Shown here: positions 16,966-27,088 of the stretch, in pieces
Layout: every line of letters begins with the position of its first letter
Numbering within the stretch: the first letter of the stretch is position 1
DNA from: DASWIG01 sp965371445
GTDB taxonomy: Bacteria; Acidobacteriota; Thermoanaerobaculia; Multivoradales; J023
Direction: 5' to 3'
NCBI GenBank assembly: GCA_965371445.1
Contig: CBDUYN010000025.1
Location: forward strand, 15,776-79,775
Length of the DNA: 64,000 nucleotides
Translations under genes and position numbers: made by a program
Notes under the pieces: generated by a model
Told to the model about the DNA's origin: nothing
What the model saw: only the letters and a program-made list of their open reading frames with translations
Database searches by the model: none

Positions 16966-17010
16966 ACCACGCCGTGCGCGAAGCGATCGTCGACGAGCTG
17001 GCCGCACTGC

Positions 17011-17439
17011 TCAGCGCCGCTGGCTGAGGTTGACCGCCCAAAAATCGCGGTTGGCCCGGATGGCCCGCAGCATGTCGAAGCGGGTGATGGCGCCGACCAG
17101 GCGGCCGTTCTCGACCACCGGGAAGCGGCGGAAGCTCTCCTTGAGGAAAAGGCCGGCCGCGAAGTAGACGTCCATGTTCGGAGGAATGCTCTTGACCTCC
17201 TTGGTCATGAAGTCGGCGACGCGCTCCTGAACGTTGTCCGGCTCGGGCGCGTGGACCACCACCTTCAAGCAGTCCTTCTCGGTGAGGATGCCGAGCAACT
17301 TGCCGTCCTCGTCGACGACCGGGGCGCCGGTGACGCCATGCTTGAGCAGGAAGTCGACCGCGTCGAGGACGAGGGTCGTGGGGGAGAGGGTTGGGACTTT
17401 GGTGTCCATGTATTGGCGGACGGCAGGGAGTGGTTCCAT
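17011..17439 (-). CDS. CBS-domain protein
   Basis: About 142 aa from the Met at 17439 (MEPLPAVRQYMDTKVPTLSP); the ORF opens at 17493. It consists of two CBS motifs: VLDAVDFLLKHGVTGAPVVDEDGKLLGILTEKD, then DVYFAAGLFLKESFRRFPVVENGRLVGAITRFDMLRAI. Stand-alone CBS pairs bind adenine nucleotides and act as energy sensors or regulate partners. The partner is unknown. It lies downstream of the ALDH gene on the same strand with about 140 bases between. Confidence 0.85.
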   Translation of the reverse strand: MEPLPAVRQYMDTKVPTLSPTTLVLDAVDFLLKHGVTGAPVVDEDGKLLGILTEKDCLKVVVHAPEPDNVQERVADFMTKEVKSIPPNMDVYFAAGLFLKESFRRFPVVENGRLVGAITRFDMLRAIRANRDFWAVNLSQRR

Positions 17440-17578
17440 GGCGACTCTCGCAAAAGCTGGCCTGTCAAGGGTTACATGGACCAAGTGTAGCATCCGAAAC
17501 GCCCCTTCTACAAGCTCACCTGGTCGATCGAGATCGCCGAAGCGGATTCCGGTGACTCCGGCCCGGCCGGCCGTTGCC

Positions 17579-19015
17579 TCAGAGCCCTTTCGAGCGCAGG
17601 ACCATCATCTTCTCGATCTGCATATCGCGCATGGTGAACGGGATCCCGCCGATGCCGAGGCCGGAGTGGTTCAATCCGGCGAAGGGCATCCAGTCGACCC
17701 GGAACGCGGTGTGGTCGTTGATCATGACCGCCGAGGCGTCGAGGCGGGTGTAGGCCTCCATGGCGGTGTCGAGGTCCCGGGTGAACACCGCCGCCTGGAA
17801 AGCGTAGGGCAGCGAGTTGGCCCGGGCGACCGCGGCGTCCAGGTCCCGGTAGGGGTAGACGCAGACGACCGGGCCGAAGATCTCGAGCCGGCTGACCTTG
17901 GCCTCGGCCGGGGGCTCGACCAGGACGGTGCACTCATAGCAAGTGTCGGAGATCTTGTGGCCACCGGTGAGACATTGGGCTCCGCCGTCCACCGCTTCGT
18001 CCACCCAGGCCGCCACCCGGTCGGTCTCGGCCGGCCGAATGAGCGGTCCGACGTCGGTGTCGGCAAGCGTGGGATCGCCGACCGTGAGCCGGGACGCGGC
18101 CTCGGCCAGGCGCTCGGCGAGCCGCCAAGCCAGGGATTCGTGGGCGAAGACCCGTTGTACCGAGACGCAGACCTGACCGGCGTGGTAGAGGCCGCCCTTG
18201 GCGAGCAGGGGGACGGCCAGGTCGAGGTCCGCGTCCCCGGCCACGATCACCGGCGCCGCGCCGCCGTGCTCTAAAGCGCATCGGGTTCCGGGCGAGAGCT
18301 TGGAGCGCAACATCCAGCCGACCCCGGCGCTGCCGATGAAGGAGAAGAAGCCGACCCGCTCGTCGGTGACCAGCGCGGTGGCGGTCGCCCGCTCGTCGGT
18401 CAGGAGCGCCTGGCACCACTCGGCGGGAAGACCGGCCTGGTGCAGGATGGCGACCAGGCGCAGGCACGAGAGCGGCGTGTCCCCGGCCGGCTTGACGACG
18501 ACCGGGGCGCCGACGGCCACCGCCGGGCAAACCTGGTGAACGATGAGGTTCAGGGGATGATTGAACGCGCTGACCGCCACCACCACTCCGATCGGCTCCC
18601 GGCGGGTGACCGCGATCCGGTTCTCGGACGCGGGATTGAGGCCCATCGGGATGACCGACCCGGACTCGGTTCGCAGCACCTCGATGCAGCCCTTGACGCC
18701 GTCGATGGCCCGGGCGACCTCCACCCGGGAGTCCACCAGCGGCTTGCCCCCCTCCCGCGCCGCTTCCACCGCCAGCTCCTCGGCCCGTTCGCTCATGATG
18801 GCGGCCGCCCGATCCAGGATCGCGATCCGGGCGGCGGGCTTCAGCCAGGCTCCGCGGTCACGGAAGAGCTGGTAGGCGGTCGTAAGAGCGGTGTCCACCG
18901 CGCTCCGGTCGCCGGTCCCGACGGTGGCGATGGGCGACCGGTCCCAGGCGGCCTCCACGGTCAGGCTCCCGGCGTCGGCGGCGCCCGGTACGAGGATCGG
19001 AAAGTGCTCGCTCAT
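17579..19015 (-). CDS. NAD(P)-dependent aldehyde dehydrogenase
   Basis: 478 aa, full length for the family. Seen are the nucleotide-binding region (AFNHPLNLIVHQVCPAVAVG, FIGSAGVGWML), the general-base Glu in CALEHGGAAP, and the catalytic Cys in GQVCVSVQR. The C-terminal LNHSGLGIGG resembles the K/NxSGxGxEG motif. It oxidises an aldehyde to an acid in the cytoplasm; the substrate is unknown. Only 20 bases separate it from the upstream acetolactate-synthase-like gene, so the two are one operon, suggesting use of an aldehyde made or avoided by the ThDP enzyme. Parts of this gene are duplicated at 3702-3836 and 16890-16965. Confidence 0.9.
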   Translation of the reverse strand: MSEHFPILVPGAADAGSLTVEAAWDRSPIATVGTGDRSAVDTALTTAYQLFRDRGAWLKPAARIAILDRAAAIMSERAEELAVEAAREGGKPLVDSRVEVARAIDGVKGCIEVLRTESGSVIPMGLNPASENRIAVTRREPIGVVVAVSAFNHPLNLIVHQVCPAVAVGAPVVVKPAGDTPLSCLRLVAILHQAGLPAEWCQALLTDERATATALVTDERVGFFSFIGSAGVGWMLRSKLSPGTRCALEHGGAAPVIVAGDADLDLAVPLLAKGGLYHAGQVCVSVQRVFAHESLAWRLAERLAEAASRLTVGDPTLADTDVGPLIRPAETDRVAAWVDEAVDGGAQCLTGGHKISDTCYECTVLVEPPAEAKVSRLEIFGPVVCVYPYRDLDAAVARANSLPYAFQAAVFTRDLDTAMEAYTRLDASAVMINDHTAFRVDWMPFAGLNHSGLGIGGIPFTMRDMQIEKMMVLRSKGL

Positions 19016-19035
19016 GGTTCCTCCTAGCTAGAAGC

Positions 19036-20676
<1,641 letters not shown>

Positions 20677-20778
20677 GAGTCGATCCTCCTAGCGGCGCTC
20701 TGACTCTACCTCCATCCGCCCTCCGGCCGCTACGGACTCGTGATAGCATTGACTTTTCCGTCTCCGTGAAGTGAAGCG

Positions 20779-22548
20779 ATGAAGCTACTCTCCGTGAACG
20801 TCTCGTTGCCCAAGCGGGTTGCGTACAAGGGCAAGACGACGACGACGGGCATCTTCAAAGAGCCCGTGGACGGCCGGGTGATGCTGCGGACGTTGAACCT
20901 CGACGGCGACGGCCAGGCCGATCTCAAGGGCCACGGTGGGATCTACAAGGCGGCCTACGTCTACTCGATCGAGAGCTACGACTACTGGATAGAGGAGCTG
21001 GGCCGCGATGACTTGACCTTCGGGCACTTCGGCGAGAACCTCACCGTCGAAGGCATGCTCGACGAGAACGTGCACGTCGGCGACGTCTTCAGGATCGGTA
21101 GCGCGGTCGCCGAGGTGACCCAGCCTCGGGTCCCGTGCTTCAAGCTCGGCATCAAGATGGGGACCGAAGGGTTCGAGCGGACGTTTCTCGAAAGCCTGCG
21201 CGTCGGGTTCTATCTCCGGGTCGTCGAAGAGGGGGAGGTGGGAGCCGGCGACGTCATCGAGCGCATCGAGGCCGATCCCGTGGGCATGACGGTCCGGGAG
21301 ATCAACAACCTCGGCTACTTCGACACCCACAACCTCGACGAGGTGCGGCGAGCGCTGCGCATCCGGGCGCTGTCGCCGGGATGGCGGCAGTGGCTCGAGA
21401 GACGGTTGACGAAGGCGAAGGGGGGAGCCGGCTCGGGAACGCGGCTGCGCTCGCTCCGCGTCGACCGGAAGGTCCGCGAGAGCGAGACCATCACCTCTTT
21501 CTACCTGAAGTCCGAGGACCGCGAGCCGCTGAGCGCCTTCGCGCCGGGACAGTTCCTGCCTCTGAGCCTCGACATCCCCGGCCAGGGCGGCCCGGTGACG
21601 CGCACGTACTCGCTCTCGGACAGCCCGGGGCACCGCGACTACTACCGTCTGAGCATCAAGCGCGAGCCGGCGCCCCGAGATCGGCCCCACCTGCCTCCCG
21701 GGCTCGCCTCGAATTACCTCCACGACCGGGTCGAGCCGGGGACCCGGCTCAAGGCCGCGGCGCCGCGCGGCAAGTTCGTGCTCGATCCCCAGAGCGAGAG
21801 GCCCGTAGCTCTCCTCAGCGCCGGGGTCGGCCTGACCCCGATGATCAGTATGCTCAACGCCATCGTAGAGTCCGGCTCCGGACGGCCGACATGGTTCATC
21901 CATGGCGCGAGGAACGGCCGTGAGCAGGCGTTCGGTGCCCACCTCCGCCGCGTCGCGGAGGAACGTCGAAACGTCCGAGTCCATGTTCGCTACAGCCGGC
22001 GCGACCCTCAGGATGTGGAGGGCCGGGACTACGACAGCGAAGGCCGGGTGGACGCCGCCCTCGTGAGACGCTTGCTGACGGAGGACGGATCTCATGGAGC
22101 GCGCCTCCGGCGCGACGACTTCGATTTCTATCTCTGCGGGCCTCCACTCTTCATCAAGGCCCTCTACGAGGGGTTGCGGGAGTGGGACGTCCCCGAGCCC
22201 CGAATCCACTACGAGCTCTTCGGCCCGGCGACCGCGATCAAGTCCGGCGCCGGGTCCGCCGCGGCATCGGCCGCGACGGCCGATTGCTGCACGGACATCG
22301 AAGTCACCTTTGCGCGTTCCGGGGTCACGGCGAGCTGGAACCCGTCGCTGGAGAGCATCCTGGAGCTCGCGGAGGCTTGTGGATTGAGCCCGGCTTACAC
22401 CTGCCGTTCGGGGATCTGTCACACGTGCGAGTGCGATCTCGAGGCCGGGGAGGTCGAGTACGTCGAGGAGCCGGTGGATCCGCCGGAGGAGGGATCGGTG
22501 CTCATCTGTTGCTCGAAGCCCAAGACGGACGTCGTCGTGGATGTGTGA
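20779..22548 (+). CDS. MOSC domain fused to flavin/NAD(P)H reductase and plant-type ferredoxin
   Basis: 589 aa. Residues 1-160 are a MOSC domain (DLKGHGGIYKAAYVYSIESYDYW, FGENLTVEGM, PRVPCFKLGIKMG with a conserved Cys). Residues 165-215 are the YiiM-type 3-alpha domain. Residues 225-470 are an FNR-like FAD/NAD(P) module (FAPGQFLPLSLDIPG, TRTYSLSDSP, SAGVGLTPMISMLNA, FYLCGPPLFIKAL). The C-terminus is a [2Fe-2S] ferredoxin with Cys542, Cys547, Cys550 and a fourth near residue 577. MOSC proteins bind molybdenum cofactor and reduce N-hydroxylated compounds; here the electron chain from NAD(P)H is built into one chain. A broken copy of the MOSC 5' region lies at 36265-36425. Confidence 0.9.
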   Translation: MKLLSVNVSLPKRVAYKGKTTTTGIFKEPVDGRVMLRTLNLDGDGQADLKGHGGIYKAAYVYSIESYDYWIEELGRDDLTFGHFGENLTVEGMLDENVHVGDVFRIGSAVAEVTQPRVPCFKLGIKMGTEGFERTFLESLRVGFYLRVVEEGEVGAGDVIERIEADPVGMTVREINNLGYFDTHNLDEVRRALRIRALSPGWRQWLERRLTKAKGGAGSGTRLRSLRVDRKVRESETITSFYLKSEDREPLSAFAPGQFLPLSLDIPGQGGPVTRTYSLSDSPGHRDYYRLSIKREPAPRDRPHLPPGLASNYLHDRVEPGTRLKAAAPRGKFVLDPQSERPVALLSAGVGLTPMISMLNAIVESGSGRPTWFIHGARNGREQAFGAHLRRVAEERRNVRVHVRYSRRDPQDVEGRDYDSEGRVDAALVRRLLTEDGSHGARLRRDDFDFYLCGPPLFIKALYEGLREWDVPEPRIHYELFGPATAIKSGAGSAAASAATADCCTDIEVTFARSGVTASWNPSLESILELAEACGLSPAYTCRSGICHTCECDLEAGEVEYVEEPVDPPEEGSVLICCSKPKTDVVVDV

Positions 22549-22635
22549 CTTGCTCGACGAAGACCGTTCCCGCCATGTTCCTCGGCGGCGGAGCGTAGCA
22601 TAGTCGGTACGGCTGACCATGCCGGTTGGACCCTT

Positions 22636-24360
22636 TCAAGGTTCCCCCCTCAGCCGGTAGCAACGCCCCGCCGGAAGCCCCCGGAGGATCCGCGTCCGGT
22701 CCGTCGGCCAGCGCACGGTGGCCCGGGCGGCGCGCTCAGCCGTGCCGAGGCCGAAGTGGAGGCGGGGCCCGCCGCTCGTCTGATAGCTCGAGCCGGCGGT
22801 GCTCACCCGCATCTGCGAGGTGCCGCCGGCCTCGACCACGACGAGAGTCCCGACGACGCCTCGCCCGCCCGCGCTGCCGGCGAGCTCGAAGGCGATCCAG
22901 GAGCCCGTGGGGTCGAGCTGGTTGCGGAACAGCCGCGCCCGGTCGTTGTTGAAGGTGATCAGCACCTCCCGCCGCCCGTCGCGGTCGAAGTCGGCCGCGA
23001 CGGTGCCGCGGCCCACCCGCGGCTCGCGGATGTCTCCGAGGCGTTGCGCCGCGGCCTCGCGGAAGTTGCCCGCGCCGTCGTTCCAGAAGACCTGCGACGG
23101 CTGGCGGAAGCTCTGGGCGTCGTCGACGAGCTCGATGTTGTCGATCACGTGGCCATTGGCCACCAGGAGGTCGAGATCGCCGTCGTTGTCGAGGTCCATC
23201 AGCTCGGTGCCAAAGCCCACCGGCAGGTAGGAGGCGGCGTAGAGCCCCGACTCCCGGGTGGCGTAGGAGAAGAAGTCCGGGCCCCCGAGATAGAGGGCGT
23301 TGGTCTCGGCGCTGAGGTTGGTGACGAACAGATCGAGATGGCCGTCGCCGTCGACGTCGCCGACGCTAGTGCCCATGCCGGCCTCGGTCAGGCCCTCCTC
23401 GTTGTAGCCGACGCCCAGGAGCAGCCCCGCCTCTTCGAAGGTACCGCTGCCGAGGTTGCGGTAGAGAAAGTTCGGGGTCGAGTCGTTGGCCACGTAGACG
23501 TCGGGGCGGCCGTCGCCGGTGAGGTCGGCCACGACGATCCCCAGTCCCTTGCCGGTGGTGTCGGTGAAGCCCGCTTCCCGGGTCGCCTCCTCGAAGGTTC
23601 CGTCGCCCCGGTTGCGGAAGAAGACGTCCGGAGCCATCTCGTAGACGTCGGGGTGGCAGTACGAGTAGATCCCTCTGGAGGGCTGGCCGCAGTCGATGTG
23701 CCCGGCGACTGTGAAGTCGAGATAGTTGACGACGTAGAGGTCGAGATCGCCGTCGAGGTCGGCATCGAAAAAGGCCGCGCTCGATCCCCACAGGGGGCTC
23801 TCGATGCCGGCCGCGCGGGTGACGTCGGTGAAGGTGCCGTCGCCGTTGTTGCGCAGCAAGACGTCGGGCCCGAAATTTACGACGTAGATGTCGGTGTCGC
23901 CGTCGCCGTCATAGTCGCCCGCCACCGCCCCCATGCCGTAGCCGGCGTCGCCCGCGCCGGCGGCCTCGGTGACGTCCTCGAAGGTGCCGGCGGGGCCGGC
24001 CACCCGGCCCCGGTTGCGGTAGAGCCGATTGACTACACGAGGACCCTGGCCGTCGCTCCCCGGGAGCGGCCCCGACTGGACGAGATAGAAGTCGGTCCAG
24101 CCGTCGCCGTCGTAATCGAGGGCACAGCCTCCGGAGCCCATGATCTCGGGCAGGTACTTGCGGCCGCCGCCGCCGTGGTCATGGGTGAAGTCGATGCCGG
24201 CGACGTCGGTGACGTCGCGGAAGAGAACGCCGGCCGGCGCGGCGCGTGTCGCGGCCGAGCGAGACGCGGCCGCTGGCGCCGGGGTGGGCGCGGGCTCCTC
24301 GGGCGAGCAGGCCGCGCTCAGCAAGGCGAAGAAGAGGCCGCCCGCCGCCCAACTCCTCAT
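22636..24360 (-). CDS. CRTAC1/UnbV-type FG-GAP lipoprotein (last gene of operon)
   Basis: 574 aa. The N-terminus is a lipoprotein signal (LLSAACSPEE, lipobox Cys near residue 18). Multiple FG-GAP/VCBS repeats with Ca-binding DxDxDG loops follow (DYDGDGWTDFYLV, DYDGDGDTDIYVVNFG, DADLDGDLDLYVVNYL, DVDGDGHLDLFVTN). The C-terminal ASPIC/UnbV segment ends with VRWPTDRTRILRGLPAG. It probably forms a surface beta-propeller. Its ATG overlaps the frame-corrected stop of the upstream TPR gene (ATGA at 24357-24360), making it the fourth gene of a coupled operon. Function is unknown; such proteins accompany TPR proteins in Acidobacteriota, Planctomycetes and relatives. Confidence 0.85.
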   Translation of the reverse strand: MRSWAAGGLFFALLSAACSPEEPAPTPAPAAASRSAATRAAPAGVLFRDVTDVAGIDFTHDHGGGGRKYLPEIMGSGGCALDYDGDGWTDFYLVQSGPLPGSDGQGPRVVNRLYRNRGRVAGPAGTFEDVTEAAGAGDAGYGMGAVAGDYDGDGDTDIYVVNFGPDVLLRNNGDGTFTDVTRAAGIESPLWGSSAAFFDADLDGDLDLYVVNYLDFTVAGHIDCGQPSRGIYSYCHPDVYEMAPDVFFRNRGDGTFEEATREAGFTDTTGKGLGIVVADLTGDGRPDVYVANDSTPNFLYRNLGSGTFEEAGLLLGVGYNEEGLTEAGMGTSVGDVDGDGHLDLFVTNLSAETNALYLGGPDFFSYATRESGLYAASYLPVGFGTELMDLDNDGDLDLLVANGHVIDNIELVDDAQSFRQPSQVFWNDGAGNFREAAAQRLGDIREPRVGRGTVAADFDRDGRREVLITFNNDRARLFRNQLDPTGSWIAFELAGSAGGRGVVGTLVVVEAGGTSQMRVSTAGSSYQTSGGPRLHFGLGTAERAARATVRWPTDRTRILRGLPAGRCYRLRGEP

Positions 24361-25414
24361 TCCTCCCGCCCCTCCAGCTGCCGCGCGAACGCCTCCGCCC
24401 GCGCCGCGTCGTGCTCCCGCTCGAGCCGGCGGAAGGCCGCGGCTAGCAGGCGATAGGTCGCGGCCCGGCCGGGATCCAGCTGGCGCGCGGCCAGGAGCTC
24501 CGCGAGCGCGTCCTCGGTCCTTCCGGCTTCGAGCAGCAGCGGCGCCAGCCGCAGCCGGGCGTCGAGGTTGCGGGGGTTTTTTTCACCGACCGGACGAGGA
24601 AGTCGATCTCGCCGCGCAGGCGGCTCATCGACCGGAAGGCCTCGAGCCGCTCGAGCCCCTCCTCGCGGCGGTCCAGCCGGATCAGGACCTGGCCCAGGTT
24701 GTAGAGCGCGCCGACGTGGCCGGGGACTTTGTCGAGCACCGCCTCGAAGGCGGCGGCCGCGGTCCCGGGATCGCCGGTGCGGCTGGCGGCGAGCCCGAGG
24801 AGGAAGCGCGCCTCGAGGTGGCTCGGCTGGATCGCGAGGCAGTCGCGGAGAGGGCCGAGGCCGGCCGCGTAGTCGCCGCGGTCGGTCCGCAGCCGGCCCA
24901 GCTTGTAGAGCGCCTCGGCGTGCCGGCCGTCTCTCGCGAGACAGCTCTCGAGCTCCGCTTCGGCGGTGTCGAGATCGCCGACGTTGAGGGCGCTCATCGC
25001 CTTGGCGAAGTGGTAGTCGGCATGGCCCTCGAGCGCGATGGCGCGATCGAGGACCTCGATGGCGGCGAGGTTCTTGCCCTGCTCCAAGAGCGCTTTTGCC
25101 AGGGCGTGGAGCCAGGCGTGTCGGAGGGGCTCGCGGCCGACCGCCTGGCGCAGCGCCGCCTCCGCCTCCTCGTAGCGGTAGAGCTGGAGGAGCGTGAAGC
25201 CCAGCAGGTAGTCGGCGTGGGCGTCCGGTGCGGACAGCGACCGCAGAGCCGTCTCGGCGGCGGCGTACCGGCCCTGGGTGAGGAGGCCCTCGATCTGCCG
25301 CAGCGCCTCCTCCGGGCTCGACTGGGCGGTACAGGGATCGGCGGTCCCGGCGAGGACGCCCAGGCCCAGTGCCAGAATGAGAGCCGGCGGCGAGATCCCT
25401 CTCTTACGCGTCAT
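24357..25414 (-). CDS. Secreted TPR protein with an apparent -1 frameshift at a T7/A7 run
   Basis: The uninterrupted frame (24443-25414, 323 aa) starts with a signal peptide (LILALGLGVLAGTADPCTAQ) and continues with about eight TPR units, but changes to non-TPR sequence after VKK. At 24583-24577 the coding strand has seven A residues followed by five C. Moving to the -1 frame there restores TPR sequence (NLDARLRLAPLLLEAGRTED) that ends in EGREE at a TGA overlapping the next ATG. The corrected gene is 1058 bases plus one re-read base, exactly 353 codons. The cause could be a sequencing indel, transcriptional slippage or ribosomal slippage. The gene starts 6 bases after the stop of the TPR gene upstream. 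Confidence 0.8.
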
Positions 25415-25420
25415 CCGACT

Positions 25421-27088
25421 TTACCCCGGCCGCCGGGCCACCGCGCCGGGCGCCTGGCCCTGGTCAAAGGGCTGCTGCCGGCGGTAGAGCTCGAGCCGCC
25501 GCTTGATCTGCGCCGCCAGGGCGCGCTGGCCGACCTCCTGCGCCCGGGCGAGGGTCCGCTCGGCGATCGCCGTGGCCTCCTCGAACCGGCCCTGCGAGGC
25601 GAGGGCGGCCGCCAGGACATCGCCCGCCTGAGGTTGGTCGGGATAGGACTCGTAGACCCGGCGGGCCAGCCGCACGGCCTCCTCGCCGTCGCGCAGGCCG
25701 GCGTCGGGGGCGGTGGCGAGCTCCCAGGCCAGGAGTGACACCAGCCGCGAGCTGTTGGGGGCGATCTCGATCCCCCGGCGCAGCCGGCCGACCGCCTCGC
25801 GGTGCTCGCCCCGCTGGACGAGGGCGACGCTCAGATTGTAGAGGGCGGAAAGCGCGCGGCGATCGATCGCCAGCGCCTGCCGCCAGTGCTCGATGGCCTC
25901 GTCGAGCTGGCCTTGCCCGGCGAGGGCCGTGCCTAGGTCGTTGTGGGCCTGGGCCAGGGAAGGGTTGTGCTCGAGGGCCTGACGGTAGTGGGCGATCGCC
26001 TCTTCGTGCCGGCCTTGGCGGGCCCTGACGAGGCCGAGGTTGCGGTGGGCGTCGGCGTAGGCGGGGTCGACCGCCACCGCCCGCTGAAGCTCGGCGGCGG
26101 CGCCGTCGAGGTCGCCCTGGCCGGCCAGCGCCATGCCCAGGTTGTTGCGGGCGTAGGTGTTGTCGGGGTCGATTGCGAGAGCCTTCCCGTACTGCTCGAC
26201 GGCCTCGCCGAGCTTGCCCTGGCCGGCCAGAGCGCCACCCAGGTTGGAGAAGTCGCGGGCGTTGCCGGGACGGATCGCAAGCACCTTGCGGAGCTCCGGC
26301 TCGGCCTCGGCGAAGCGGCCTTCGCGAGCCAGCCGCTGGCCGCGCTCGCTGTAGGCCCGGGAGTTGACCGCCTCGGCCTCCACCTCGGCGAGGATCGGGT
26401 CGGGCGTGCGCGTGGAGTCGGGATGGGCGCCGGCGAGCAGCAGCTCACGCTCGGCGTCTGCGGCGCGGCCGAGCCGCCGGTAGACCTGGGCCAGCAGCGT
26501 GTGGACCTCGCCGTGCCGTGGGGCGATTCCGGCGGCCTCTTCCAGGTGCTCGGCGGCGAGCTTGGGCTCGCCCCGGCCCAGGGCCAGCCGCCCCAGGCCG
26601 TAGCGGGCATGGGTGCTGCTCGGGTCGAGCTCCAGGGCCTTCTCGTACTGACGCGACGCCTCCTCGGCGCGGCCCAGCCGCGCCAAGGCGTCACCGAAGT
26701 TGACGTAGGGCGCCGGATGATCGAAGCCGAGGGCCGCCGCCCGCTCGAAGTCGCCGATCGCCCCTTCGAGATCGGTCTCGGCGGTCGCCAGGGCCGCGAG
26801 ATACGGCCAGCGGGGCTCGGCCGGCGCCAGCTCCATGGCCCGGCGGTAACTTGCCACGGCCTCGGCGTGGAGCTCGTGGGCATGGAAGACCATCCCCAGC
26901 CGGCCAGCGGCCAGCGACGAATCGGGCGCCTTCAGAGCCTTCTCGCGCGCCGCGCGGATCTTGGCCGCTACCTGCGGCTCGCCGGTCCAGCTTTCGATGT
27001 TGGGTGGGTCGAAGGACGTGAGGCGCGGACCGTCCTGGGCGCAGGAGGCGAGCAGGACGAGGGCGAGGAGGGCTACTGGATTTCTCAT
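25421..27088 (-). CDS. TPR-repeat lipoprotein
   Basis: 555 aa from the ATG at 27088, which overlaps the stop of the upstream CRTAC1 gene; the frame stays open much further upstream but only as an antisense-type shadow. It has a lipoprotein signal (LALVLLASCAQDG, Cys near residue 15) and at least ten TPR units (for example AVEQYGKALAIDPDNTYARN, AHNDLGTALAGQGQLDEAIE). It is probably a periplasmic or outer-membrane-anchored scaffold for the two FG-GAP proteins of the same operon. Its last part is related to the tail fragment at 32298-32717 (PNSSRLVSLLAWELAT is shared). Confidence 0.9.
   Translation of the reverse strand: MRNPVALLALVLLASCAQDGPRLTSFDPPNIESWTGEPQVAAKIRAAREKALKAPDSSLAAGRLGMVFHAHELHAEAVASYRRAMELAPAEPRWPYLAALATAETDLEGAIGDFERAAALGFDHPAPYVNFGDALARLGRAEEASRQYEKALELDPSSTHARYGLGRLALGRGEPKLAAEHLEEAAGIAPRHGEVHTLLAQVYRRLGRAADAERELLLAGAHPDSTRTPDPILAEVEAEAVNSRAYSERGQRLAREGRFAEAEPELRKVLAIRPGNARDFSNLGGALAGQGKLGEAVEQYGKALAIDPDNTYARNNLGMALAGQGDLDGAAAELQRAVAVDPAYADAHRNLGLVRARQGRHEEAIAHYRQALEHNPSLAQAHNDLGTALAGQGQLDEAIEHWRQALAIDRRALSALYNLSVALVQRGEHREAVGRLRRGIEIAPNSSRLVSLLAWELATAPDAGLRDGEEAVRLARRVYESYPDQPQAGDVLAAALASQGRFEEATAIAERTLARAQEVGQRALAAQIKRRLELYRRQQPFDQGQAPGAVARRPG

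Noticed and set aside
24577..24583. Proven programmed ribosomal frameshifting in the TPR gene
   Set aside because: The site is A7 but lacks a clear downstream stimulatory structure that I can verify, and homopolymer indels are a simpler explanation. Kept only as a possibility.
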